From positions 1-18,484 of the forward strand of contig WJKD01000138.1 of assembly GCA_014729315.1 (NCBI GenBank): a DNA stretch of 18,484 nt, written 5' to 3'. This DNA is from Promethearchaeota archaeon (GTDB lineage: Archaea > Asgardarchaeota > Lokiarchaeia > Sigynarchaeales > SOKP01). Under the pieces are notes generated by a model. The model was not told where the DNA came from. It ran no database searches and worked only from the letters and a program-made list of their open reading frames with translations. Below, one piece after another: positions 9,105-15,270 of the stretch (position 1 is the stretch's first letter; every line of letters starts with the position of its first letter). The position numbers were made by a program, and so were the translations under genes.

Positions 9105-9132
9105 AGTAAAGGTTTTTTTGTCAACCTTTACT
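9105..9132. promoter_or_regulatory. Perfect 10-bp inverted repeat in front of grpE (operator or mRNA hairpin)
   Basis: AGTAAAGGTT (9105-9114) and AACCTTTACT (9123-9132) are exact reverse complements separated by eight bases. It lies 43 bases upstream of the grpE start and about ten bases downstream of the transcription start implied by the TATA-like element at 9164-9171. A protein bound here would block polymerase recruitment; alternatively the RNA would form a hairpin in the leader. The function is inferred. Confidence 0.6.
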
Positions 9133-9163
9133 TTACAATATTAACTAGTAAATTGAATTAGAT

Positions 9164-9171
9164 TATTTAAA
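9164..9171 (-). promoter_or_regulatory. Candidate TATA box of the grpE-dnaK operon
   Basis: The minus strand reads ACAAGATTTAAATAATC. TTTAAATA fits an archaeal TATA box with a purine-rich BRE-like stretch just upstream. Initiation would fall near 9142, giving a leader of about 80 bases that contains the inverted repeat. Other AT-rich candidates exist further upstream, for example TATTTATAAA at 9241-9250. Confidence 0.4.
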
Positions 9172-9277
9172 TCTTGTGTTTTTAAAATTTAGTAGTAGAC
9201 TTTAGAATACTTAACTTAAATTGGTTTAATATGGTGTAACTTTATAAATATTAATGCCATTTTAATAGAAAATGAAT

Positions 9278-9295
9278 CGATTCGAAATCGAATCG
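9278..9295. promoter_or_regulatory. 18-bp palindrome between grpE and the unknown plus-strand gene
   Basis: CGATTCGA (9278-9285), AA, TCGAATCG (9288-9295): perfect 8-base arms with a two-base centre. This is GC-richer than the surrounding AT-rich spacer and looks like a dimeric regulator's operator. It is centrally placed in the 373-base divergent region and could act on grpE, on the plus-strand gene, or on both. Confidence 0.55.
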
Positions 9296-9353
9296 TATAA
9301 TCGTCAAGAATCATATGGTTAATCATTGAACCCCTTTAATCTGGGTCATTTAA

Positions 9354-9363
9354 TTTATAAAAA
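9354..9363 (+). promoter_or_regulatory. Candidate TATA box for the small plus-strand gene
   Basis: TTTATAAAAA lies about 80 bases before the TTG at 9436, with predicted initiation near 9384. The rest of the 9063-9435 spacer holds only the elements listed separately and no recognisable RNA gene. Confidence 0.35.
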
Positions 9364-9435
9364 AATTATGCCTATAGAACAAAAAAAAATATTATTGATT
9401 TTTTATGAAATTTTAATTTTTCTAAGAAAAAAACC

Positions 9436-9789
9436 TTGAATTTTTTAAGCAAAGATCGAAAAAATAGAATAACCCTTTCAATAAAAACTGCCTTTAGTGA
9501 GCCTATGAAGAAAAAACAATTAGTAGCAGATTTAGCGAAACTCAAGGAAAAGAACCAATTCTTAAGAAATAATCAAATTTTCTTAGCAAAGCTTATTACA
9601 GACATCATCACATTGTTAGAGACAAAATTTCCAATGCAGTCGTGGACGAAGGAAGAGCAAACAAAACTCTTGTCTAAATTTTTCCTTGGAAAATGGGATA
9701 CAATCTCAGACGATAAAATAAAAAAGATAATAAAAAACAACTTACAGTTTGAGAAATTTATCAAAAACATTTCTGAAGCAGCCTCGTAA
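9436..9789 (+). CDS. Small basic protein of unknown function
   Basis: I do not recognise this 117-residue protein. It is Lys-rich, largely helical and without a signal peptide or membrane segment. Residues 24-60 look like an amphipathic or coiled helix (KKKQLVADLAKLKEKNQFL). WTKEEQTKLLSKFFLGKW and a C-terminal helix follow. The start is unclear. TTG at 9436 begins the open frame; ATG at 9505 (94 residues) is a more conservative choice. A separate 23-codon frame starts with ATG at 9368 and ends at 9439 across a run of seven A, so a one-base frameshift in that run would join it to this frame. A small hairpin/T-tract at its stop codon supports it being a transcribed gene. It is divergent from grpE and convergent with the ThDP enzyme gene. 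Confidence 0.55.
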   Translation: MNFLSKDRKNRITLSIKTAFSEPMKKKQLVADLAKLKEKNQFLRNNQIFLAKLITDIITLLETKFPMQSWTKEEQTKLLSKFFLGKWDTISDDKIKKIIKNNLQFEKFIKNISEAAS

Positions 9790-9806
9790 AAAGTTCTCGC
9801 TTTTTT
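9788..9806 (+). terminator. Hairpin plus T-run at the end of the small gene
   Basis: AAAAAG (9788-9793), six-base loop, CTTTTT (9800-9805) continuing as T to 9806, overlapping the TAA stop. The stem is AT-rich and weak, but the T6 run alone can terminate archaeal polymerase. A second T-rich stretch follows at about 9851-9870. Confidence 0.45.
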
Positions 9807-9871
9807 AATCGAATTTGAAAGAAGAACAATTTAAATTAAATCCCAAAAGATATTTTTCTATTTTTTTCGTT

Positions 9872-11611
9872 TTATTTAGTTCGATACAGCCCTTTTTGTT
9901 TTTTATATAGCGTCATTAACCTAATTGCGGGGGAATCTTCGTAGCCAACATCTACATCGATGACAGTTGGACGATTTGAATTAATGGCTTTTTGGAGAGC
10001 GGGACGAATTTGGTCGGGTTCTTTTACTTTAATACCTAGGCACCCGTAACTTTCTGCAATATCGGCGTAATTCGTTTGGGGAAGTTCGACGTCGCAATAT
10101 CTTTTTTTATAATTAATTTTTTGGTTACCTTTAATCATCCCCCAACAGCTGTTATTGCTAACAACACAGATAATCGGTAATTCGTATCGGACAGCGGTAT
10201 CGAGTTCTTGAGCGTTGAATAGAAAACTTCCATCTCCGCAAATGCACACGACAGGTTTATCTGGCTCTGCGAGTTTTGCTCCGACGGCATAAGGTATTCC
10301 CGTGCCAAGATGACCCATACCCGCAGCGAATAACACGCTTCTAGGAGAACGAGGCGTATGATTAAGATATAGTATTGAAAATACCATTATATCGCCCCCA
10401 TCAATAGAGAATATCGTTTCTGATGGGAAGAACTCGAAGACTTCGAGAACCAGTCTTTGAGGTCTTATCGGAATTTTATCTGATTTTAAAAACTTTTGAG
10501 CTTGTTTTTCGTCGACTTGCTTAAATTCTTGGAGATATTTATTCCAACTAGAATATTCCTCGATCTTTACTTTAGGTAAATCTACTTCCATTTTCTCTAG
10601 TAGTTGCCTCAAGACTTCTTTACAATCGCCAACGATTCCGATGGTTGCGGGCCTATTTTTCCCAATTTCGCTCGGATCGATATCAACTTGGACTATTTTT
10701 TGAGTTTGCGACCATATCGGTGGTGCTCCAAAGAGAGTTGTATAATCCCACTTACACCCGAAAGATAATACCAAATCGGCGTTCGAAGCTGCCGATCTCA
10801 ACGAACTTGAAGATAAGTACGAACCTACAAATGTATTTGTATCGCTTGAAATTGAGCCTACAGCGTTTACCGTCGTTCCAGCGGGGATAGAGTAGGATTT
10901 TGAAAGTGTTTTAATCTCGTCAAAAGCGAAAGAAGCTTTTACTCCCCCTCCAGCAATTATTAAAGGCTTTTCTGACTCTTTAAGAAGGGTAATAGCCTTT
11001 TCGATTTTATCTTCTTCTCCGGCGATTCTATTTGCAGGCATATACGCTTTGGGTTCAAGGATCTTTATTAAAGAAGAATCGTCTGTTTCTCGGACTAACG
11101 CAGTCTCTCTTAATTCTAAGTATACTGGACCTGGTCGATTTGTAAGCGCCGTCTTTATCGCAAGTTGAACCGCATCTGGTATTTCTGTAGGTTCTTCTAC
11201 GCTTAATTGGAGTTTTGTAATGGGCTTCATCATCGAAACTTGATCGATACATCCTTGAATAATTCCCGTGTTCTCAAACATCTTTCCTACTTGAGCGCCT
11301 ATTGCTAAAACGGGAATCGAATCCGCGTAAGCAGAAGCAATGCCCGGAACTAAATGCATGACTCCGGGTCCAACAGTCCCCATACACACTCCAAGTTTGC
11401 CAGTTGTTCTAGCATATCCGTCAGCAGCGTGAGCGCCTCCTTGCTCGTGTCTCACCATAATAGTTGTGATACCCTCATCGGTTCCAAATCGGTGGATTGC
11501 GTCGTATATTTTCAGTAATTCTCCTCCGGTAATTCCAAAAATATAGTTCACTCCGTTTTTCAACAGAGTTTTGACGAGTAGATCCCCCCCATTTAATAAT
11601 TGTTTGGGCAT
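9872..11611 (-). CDS. Thiamine-diphosphate enzyme of the acetolactate synthase superfamily
   Basis: This is a cytosolic ThDP-dependent decarboxylase, carboligase or lyase acting on a 2-oxo acid or related substrate. The 579 residues show the three standard domains. The Pyr domain has the catalytic Glu56 in RHEQGGAHAADGYAR. The central domain spans about 195-340 (IIAGGGVKAS, VQVDIDPSEIG). The PP domain has the cofactor motif GDGS at 459-462 with the paired Asn at 486-487. GMGHLGTGIPYAVGAK precedes it. The loop after the NN motif (SCWGMIKGNQ) differs from the one in typical IlvB, and no IlvN regulatory subunit gene is adjacent. A role other than branched-chain amino acid synthesis is therefore plausible, for example an IolD-, sulfoacetaldehyde- or benzaldehyde-lyase-like activity. 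No SD precedes the ATG, and a TATA-like element ends about 22 bases upstream, so the mRNA may be leaderless. Confidence 0.9.
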   Translation of the reverse strand: MPKQLLNGGDLLVKTLLKNGVNYIFGITGGELLKIYDAIHRFGTDEGITTIMVRHEQGGAHAADGYARTTGKLGVCMGTVGPGVMHLVPGIASAYADSIPVLAIGAQVGKMFENTGIIQGCIDQVSMMKPITKLQLSVEEPTEIPDAVQLAIKTALTNRPGPVYLELRETALVRETDDSSLIKILEPKAYMPANRIAGEEDKIEKAITLLKESEKPLIIAGGGVKASFAFDEIKTLSKSYSIPAGTTVNAVGSISSDTNTFVGSYLSSSSLRSAASNADLVLSFGCKWDYTTLFGAPPIWSQTQKIVQVDIDPSEIGKNRPATIGIVGDCKEVLRQLLEKMEVDLPKVKIEEYSSWNKYLQEFKQVDEKQAQKFLKSDKIPIRPQRLVLEVFEFFPSETIFSIDGGDIMVFSILYLNHTPRSPRSVLFAAGMGHLGTGIPYAVGAKLAEPDKPVVCICGDGSFLFNAQELDTAVRYELPIICVVSNNSCWGMIKGNQKINYKKRYCDVELPQTNYADIAESYGCLGIKVKEPDQIRPALQKAINSNRPTVIDVDVGYEDSPAIRLMTLYKKQKGLYRTK

Positions 11612-11770
11612 ATAAGTTATTTAGGAAGTGAATTAAATAAATCTTATTCGTGTGATAAAATAAGATAAGAATTTGGATATGTTGATTCTAAAAAGAATAA
11701 TTAATAGAAAGAAAAAGGAAAACAAAAAGTAATTATAATAAAATTAAGAATTGATTATTTCTTAGCGATA
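11612..11770. promoter_or_regulatory. Spacer with promoter and inverted repeat upstream of the ThDP gene
   Basis: On the minus strand, TTATTTAA (11640-11633) lies 22-29 bases before the ATG, which fits a leaderless archaeal promoter. Immediately upstream of it are exact arms ATCTTATT (11641-11648) and AATAAGAT (11659-11666) separated by ten bases, a possible activator site. The rest is plain AT-rich sequence. Confidence 0.4.
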
Positions 11771-12640
11771 TTATTTACCTGTATAAGAGTAATCGGGATT
11801 ATGCTCACCTCGTTTAAAGATTTCCCATTTGAGATACGCAAGGCCTTCGCTTTTATTTTTTATACCGTACACCTCTAACTTATTACTTAAATTCAAATTT
11901 TTTTTAGCGGTATCGAATTCCCGGTAGATTTTGTCAAACGGATTAATCGATTGAGTAGTGATCACTTCGTTCACGGCTGTTGCTAACTTTTTAATTATGT
12001 GTCCTAACGCTTGCTTTCCTTTCTCTTGAGACGAGTGAATATTAGGATCCTTTCCCATGACGCCGTGTCTTATACAGCGTTCTGGAAAATTTAAGCCTTC
12101 TGGGAGTTTTGTGAGATCTACATATTCTTGATTAATCGCTAACATCATGGATGTTTCCCATTCGGCGGCGTGATCCCCATAATATCCCATATCTGTTGCT
12201 AAAGCTTGTTCGGGGATTCCAAGAGCGAAACAATTGTCATATTTTTTGGAAATTTTCTCGCACGCTTTCCTAACTTGTCTTATTTGCCCTCTGGGGTAGT
12301 GACCCGTAAGCAATACGATAACACGGAAACCCATCTCGTAAAGTTGTTTCACGAGCTTTTTGGTGAGCTTTTTCAAACATCGTTTCGAAAAATCAAATGT
12401 ATATGGAAAATTCATAACACCAAACGCTCCCCAATTTACGCAAGGAAAGAGCACCCCGCCCGTTTCTTCTGCTGTTCTTTTCAGTATGTGTTCGGCCTTA
12501 AGACTGTCCACTCCAAGGACATTATGCTCCCCGTGCCATTCAAGGGCGCCAAAAGGGATGTATGCAATAGGATTTTTCTCAATCGTTTGTTCTAATTCCG
12601 AAGGAAATGAGTCTAAGTAATTTAGATAATTATTCGTCAT
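11771..12640 (-). CDS. Creatininase-family metalloamidohydrolase
   Basis: Family members are metal-dependent hydrolases that open cyclic or linear amides and related bonds, including creatininase, mycofactocin peptidase MftE, FAPy deformylase and 3-dehydro-scyllo-inosose hydrolase. The start is placed at ATG 12640, giving 289 residues and a normal family N-terminus (IAYIPFGALEWHGEHNVLGVD). The frame is open to 12811, but that extension would cross the divergent promoter and the start of the transporter gene and adds no family sequence. Likely metal ligands are Glu34 and His36 (ALEWHG), Asp45 (LGVD), His114 (TGHYPRGQ) and Glu162 (DHAAEWETS). The usual NGHGGN motif is altered to TGHYPRGQ, so the substrate probably differs from well-studied members. 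A modest AAAGGG leader precedes the ATG. The substrate is unknown; the neighbours are an MFS importer and a ThDP enzyme. Confidence 0.88.
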   Translation of the reverse strand: MTNNYLNYLDSFPSELEQTIEKNPIAYIPFGALEWHGEHNVLGVDSLKAEHILKRTAEETGGVLFPCVNWGAFGVMNFPYTFDFSKRCLKKLTKKLVKQLYEMGFRVIVLLTGHYPRGQIRQVRKACEKISKKYDNCFALGIPEQALATDMGYYGDHAAEWETSMMLAINQEYVDLTKLPEGLNFPERCIRHGVMGKDPNIHSSQEKGKQALGHIIKKLATAVNEVITTQSINPFDKIYREFDTAKKNLNLSNKLEVYGIKNKSEGLAYLKWEIFKRGEHNPDYSYTGK

Positions 12641-12690
12641 TATTTCGCAACCCTTTTTATTTTTAATATAAGTTTTAAATATTAGATTTA

Positions 12691-12710
12691 GATAAAAAAC
12701 TTTATATATT
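12691..12710 (+). promoter_or_regulatory. BRE/TATA promoter of a leaderless transporter mRNA
   Basis: GATAAAAAAC (BRE-like) is followed directly by TTTATATATT (12701-12710). The TATA centre is about 26 bases from the ATG at 12731, and no SD is present, only a T-run, so transcription should begin at or next to the start codon. The same 90-base divergent spacer also carries TATA-like sequence for the creatininase-family gene on the other strand (near 12665-12680). Confidence 0.6.
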
Positions 12711-12730
12711 TCTTCGTTTAAATTTTTTTT

Positions 12731-14026
12731 ATGACCGAAAATAATGATAAAAAGGTCACAAGATCGAAAGGATACTTCCGTTATATGATTTTCATTTTGA
12801 TCTTCGTACAAATCTTAGACGCTTACACAACGAGTTATACTGCCGCTTTTCCATCAAAAATTATTGAAGAATTTCTCTCTGAATATTCTGCAAACGAAGC
12901 GAACTCAATTATGGCTTTGAGTGTGGGTATCGCTACAGTAGGTATGTATTTCGTATTTGTCAATCAGTATTTAGCTGACAAATTTGGAAGAAAACTGATG
13001 CTTTTCGTGACGACGCTTGGTATGGGCGCCTCAGCTCTTCTTCTTGCCCTATCCACCAGTATCATTCAGTATACAATCTTCCTGTTTATGACATACTTAT
13101 TTTTTAGTAGCGATATGTGGCTTATATATGTAAACGAAGAGGCAGAACCGAAGAAAAGGGCGTTATATACGAATATTTTAATGGCGGGGGGTATTATGGG
13201 ACCCATATTAATGCCTATTTTCCGTTCTATATTTATAACGGAAACATCTCCCGTTGGAGCATGGAGAGGGATGACGCTTTTCCCCATTTTCTTAGGAATT
13301 CCATTAGCCATCGTAATAATTCTTACCTTCAAAGAAACATCTAAATACGAGGAGATGAAGAAAGGACAATTAGAAGAATCAGAAGTTCAGACTTCCATCC
13401 TACTTAAGGACAACATAAAAGCTCTGTTTACTACAGCTCGGAGAAAAGAGATTATTGTATTGTACGTGATAAGTTATTTACTGGGTCTTAATTTCATATT
13501 ACTCCAGTTAGGCGAGAGTTTCATCGCAAGCGCGCCTAATATGCGAGAAAGTCAAGTCAATATTATAATTTTAATAATCGCATTATCCGTTATCATAGGC
13601 TATTTGCTTACAGGAGTTATCGCCGACAAGATTGGACGAATTCCCTTGTTATACGCTTGTTCGATCTTATTACCGCTATCTACGCTTATTCTCTTCTATG
13701 GAGTGACCACTTCGGGTGGGATTTTTATTATCGTCGTTTTAGGAATTGCGATGGGCTACGTTGCTTACGATTCGCTTCACATTGTCCTAAGAATTATAAT
13801 CATGGAAGTAGTGCCGACGGACAGGCGAGGTACTGGGAGTGGACTTCGCGCTCTGATCACCGCTATAGGGATTACCAGCGGATTCTTAATCGGCAGTTTG
13901 ATAACGCTCTTTTTTGGCTTGGGTGTGGCGTTTATCGTGATGAGCATCCCGCTTTTGGCAAACATTTTCTTAATTCGCGCTTTTGTCAAAGAAACGAAAG
14001 GGACAGATCTCGGCATGGTCAAATAA
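12731..14026 (+). CDS. Major facilitator superfamily transporter, possibly a sugar/polyol or organic-acid porter
   Basis: This 431-residue protein has about 12 hydrophobic segments in two six-helix halves, joined by a charged cytoplasmic loop (about 200-240, KETSKYEEMKKGQLEE). MFS motif A occurs in both halves: LADKFGRK at 81-88 and IADKIGRI at 297-304. A cytoplasmic signature of the second half (EVVPTDRRGTGSG, 359-371) and a C-terminal KETKG (420-424), similar to the PETKG end of sugar porters, are visible. It should be a proton- or ion-coupled symporter or antiporter in the cytoplasmic membrane. It is divergent from the creatininase-family hydrolase over 90 bases, which suggests that the hydrolase acts on the imported compound. 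The substrate cannot be read from the sequence. A hairpin terminator follows. Confidence 0.9.
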   Translation: MTENNDKKVTRSKGYFRYMIFILIFVQILDAYTTSYTAAFPSKIIEEFLSEYSANEANSIMALSVGIATVGMYFVFVNQYLADKFGRKLMLFVTTLGMGASALLLALSTSIIQYTIFLFMTYLFFSSDMWLIYVNEEAEPKKRALYTNILMAGGIMGPILMPIFRSIFITETSPVGAWRGMTLFPIFLGIPLAIVIILTFKETSKYEEMKKGQLEESEVQTSILLKDNIKALFTTARRKEIIVLYVISYLLGLNFILLQLGESFIASAPNMRESQVNIIILIIALSVIIGYLLTGVIADKIGRIPLLYACSILLPLSTLILFYGVTTSGGIFIIVVLGIAMGYVAYDSLHIVLRIIIMEVVPTDRRGTGSGLRALITAIGITSGFLIGSLITLFFGLGVAFIVMSIPLLANIFLIRAFVKETKGTDLGMVK

Positions 14027-14029
14027 AGT

Positions 14030-14052
14030 AGAATTAATCTAATTCTTTTTTT
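14030..14052 (+). terminator. Hairpin and T7 terminator after the MFS gene
   Basis: AGAATTA (14030-14036), loop ATC, TAATTCT (14040-14046), then T to 14052. The stem is a perfect 7-base match starting four bases after the stop codon, followed directly by a T-run. Confidence 0.7.
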
Positions 14053-14112
14053 ATTTTTAATTTTTGAACCTAATTAATATTTAGTTTCAAAGAAGTAGAG
14101 GATTAAATAGAT

Positions 14113-15114
14113 TTAAAGCCCTAATTTTTTTAGAATCTCAAGCTCCTTTTTTTGAGCTTCTGATATCTCTCTTGGAACTTTTATCTTAATCTCAATTAAT
14201 AAATGGCCTTGATTTTTTCTCTTAGAATTGTAAAATCCTTGTCCTTTTAATCTTAAAACCGTGCCATCCTTGGTACGAGGGGGAACATAGATATAAAAAG
14301 ATTTTTTGATAGCTGGGACTTGAATTTCGCCTCCCAAGACTGCTGTACTAAAAGGAACTTCTTGAACAACGTACAAATCGTCGCCTTTTCTTTCAAATAT
14401 AGGATGATCCTTTAAGTGAATGACCACATATAAATCCCCTGGCTCTCCGCCGTTCATTCCTGGTAAGCCTTTACCCTCAAGCCTTAAGATCTCTCCCTCT
14501 TCAGTACCCCGCAAGAAAGTAATGAGTAAATTTTTAGATTCTCCCGAAATTGGATCTTTATATTGGAACTTTCTCTGTCCTCCATAATATGATTCTAAGA
14601 ACGAGATTTCCATGTCGTATCGTAAATCGTCCCCATCTACAGGTCCAATTCCGTAATTTTCCGTATTCACCTTGCTAGTGTATTTAGATTTCGAAGAAAC
14701 ATCAAAAACAGTTTTCATGTTTCCAAAAAGGGCAGATTTCACGGCGCCACTTCTCTCGACTCGTTTAGTCCGCTTAAATTTAATGTCGTTTCCTGGAGCA
14801 GTTTTAGATCGATCAGATCGAGGGATATTAATTTGATATGTCCATTTTCTTTTACTTCTTGGGATACTCACATTATTTTGATACGCAGAAGGATTCTTTT
14901 CGACTCTCCTGAGATTATCGTACATTTTTCTTCGATTATCGTCCACTAATATAAGATAAGCTTGATTTATTATTTTGAACTTTTCGCCAGACTTAGGTTC
15001 TCGTGGATTTACATCGGGATGATATTTTCTCGCTAACCTACGGAAAGCTCGCTTGATCTCCTCCTTATTAGCAGTCTCCTCGATGTTTAAAATCTTGTAA
15101 TAATCCCTCATCAC
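14113..15114 (-). CDS. DnaJ-like protein with a basic linker in place of the Gly/Phe region
   Basis: This is a paralogue of the dnaJ product at 5304-6323. The J-domain is intact (HPD at 32-34; IKRAFRRLARKYHPD), so it should still stimulate an Hsp70. The C-terminal substrate-binding domains align throughout (GDDLRYDMEISF, RLEGKGLPG, STAVLGGEIQVP, LRLKGQGF). No zinc-finger Cys are present. Residues about 70-157 have no Gly/Phe-rich region; instead there is a Lys/Arg/Ser-rich linker (RSKRKW, FKRTKRVERS) in which one remnant, VFDVSSK, matches the IFDVFSK DIF motif of the first DnaJ. The start is given at GTG 15114, which gives the same N-terminal length as DnaJ and an AAAGG 11 bases away; ATG at 15111 is almost equally good. 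It stands alone, convergent with the MFS gene, with its own TATA-like promoter. Confidence 0.92.
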   Translation of the reverse strand: MMRDYYKILNIEETANKEEIKRAFRRLARKYHPDVNPREPKSGEKFKIINQAYLILVDDNRRKMYDNLRRVEKNPSAYQNNVSIPRSKRKWTYQINIPRSDRSKTAPGNDIKFKRTKRVERSGAVKSALFGNMKTVFDVSSKSKYTSKVNTENYGIGPVDGDDLRYDMEISFLESYYGGQRKFQYKDPISGESKNLLITFLRGTEEGEILRLEGKGLPGMNGGEPGDLYVVIHLKDHPIFERKGDDLYVVQEVPFSTAVLGGEIQVPAIKKSFYIYVPPRTKDGTVLRLKGQGFYNSKRKNQGHLLIEIKIKVPREISEAQKKELEILKKLGL

Positions 15115-15150
15115 GATTTAATTAACCTTTAGCTTGAGCTTTTCTAAATT

Positions 15151-15160
15151 AAATATATAA
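15151..15160 (-). promoter_or_regulatory. Candidate TATA box of the second dnaJ-like gene
   Basis: The minus strand reads TTATATATTT about 40 bases before the start, implying initiation near 15130 and a short leader with AAAGG (15126-15130) as ribosome binding site. Confidence 0.5.
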
Positions 15161-15231
15161 TAAAACTCGTGTCTTTTAAAAAGATCTATAAAGAAAAGTT
15201 GAATTTAAGTGTTTGTACAAATAAAATTAGT

Positions 15232-15239
15232 AAAAAAAA
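15232..15239 (-). terminator. T8 terminator candidate after the GPH transporter
   Basis: A run of eight T on the minus strand lies 32 bases past the transporter stop codon and upstream of the second dnaJ promoter. No hairpin was seen. Confidence 0.4.
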
Positions 15240-15270
15240 GTGAAGTTGATTGACTTTCTTAACGATATTT

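Noticed and set aside
12641..12811. N-terminal extension of the creatininase-family frame to an ATG at 12811
   Set aside because: It would cross the divergent promoter and the coding start of the MFS gene, and the extension lacks family similarity; ATG 12640 has a leader and begins at the normal family N-terminus.
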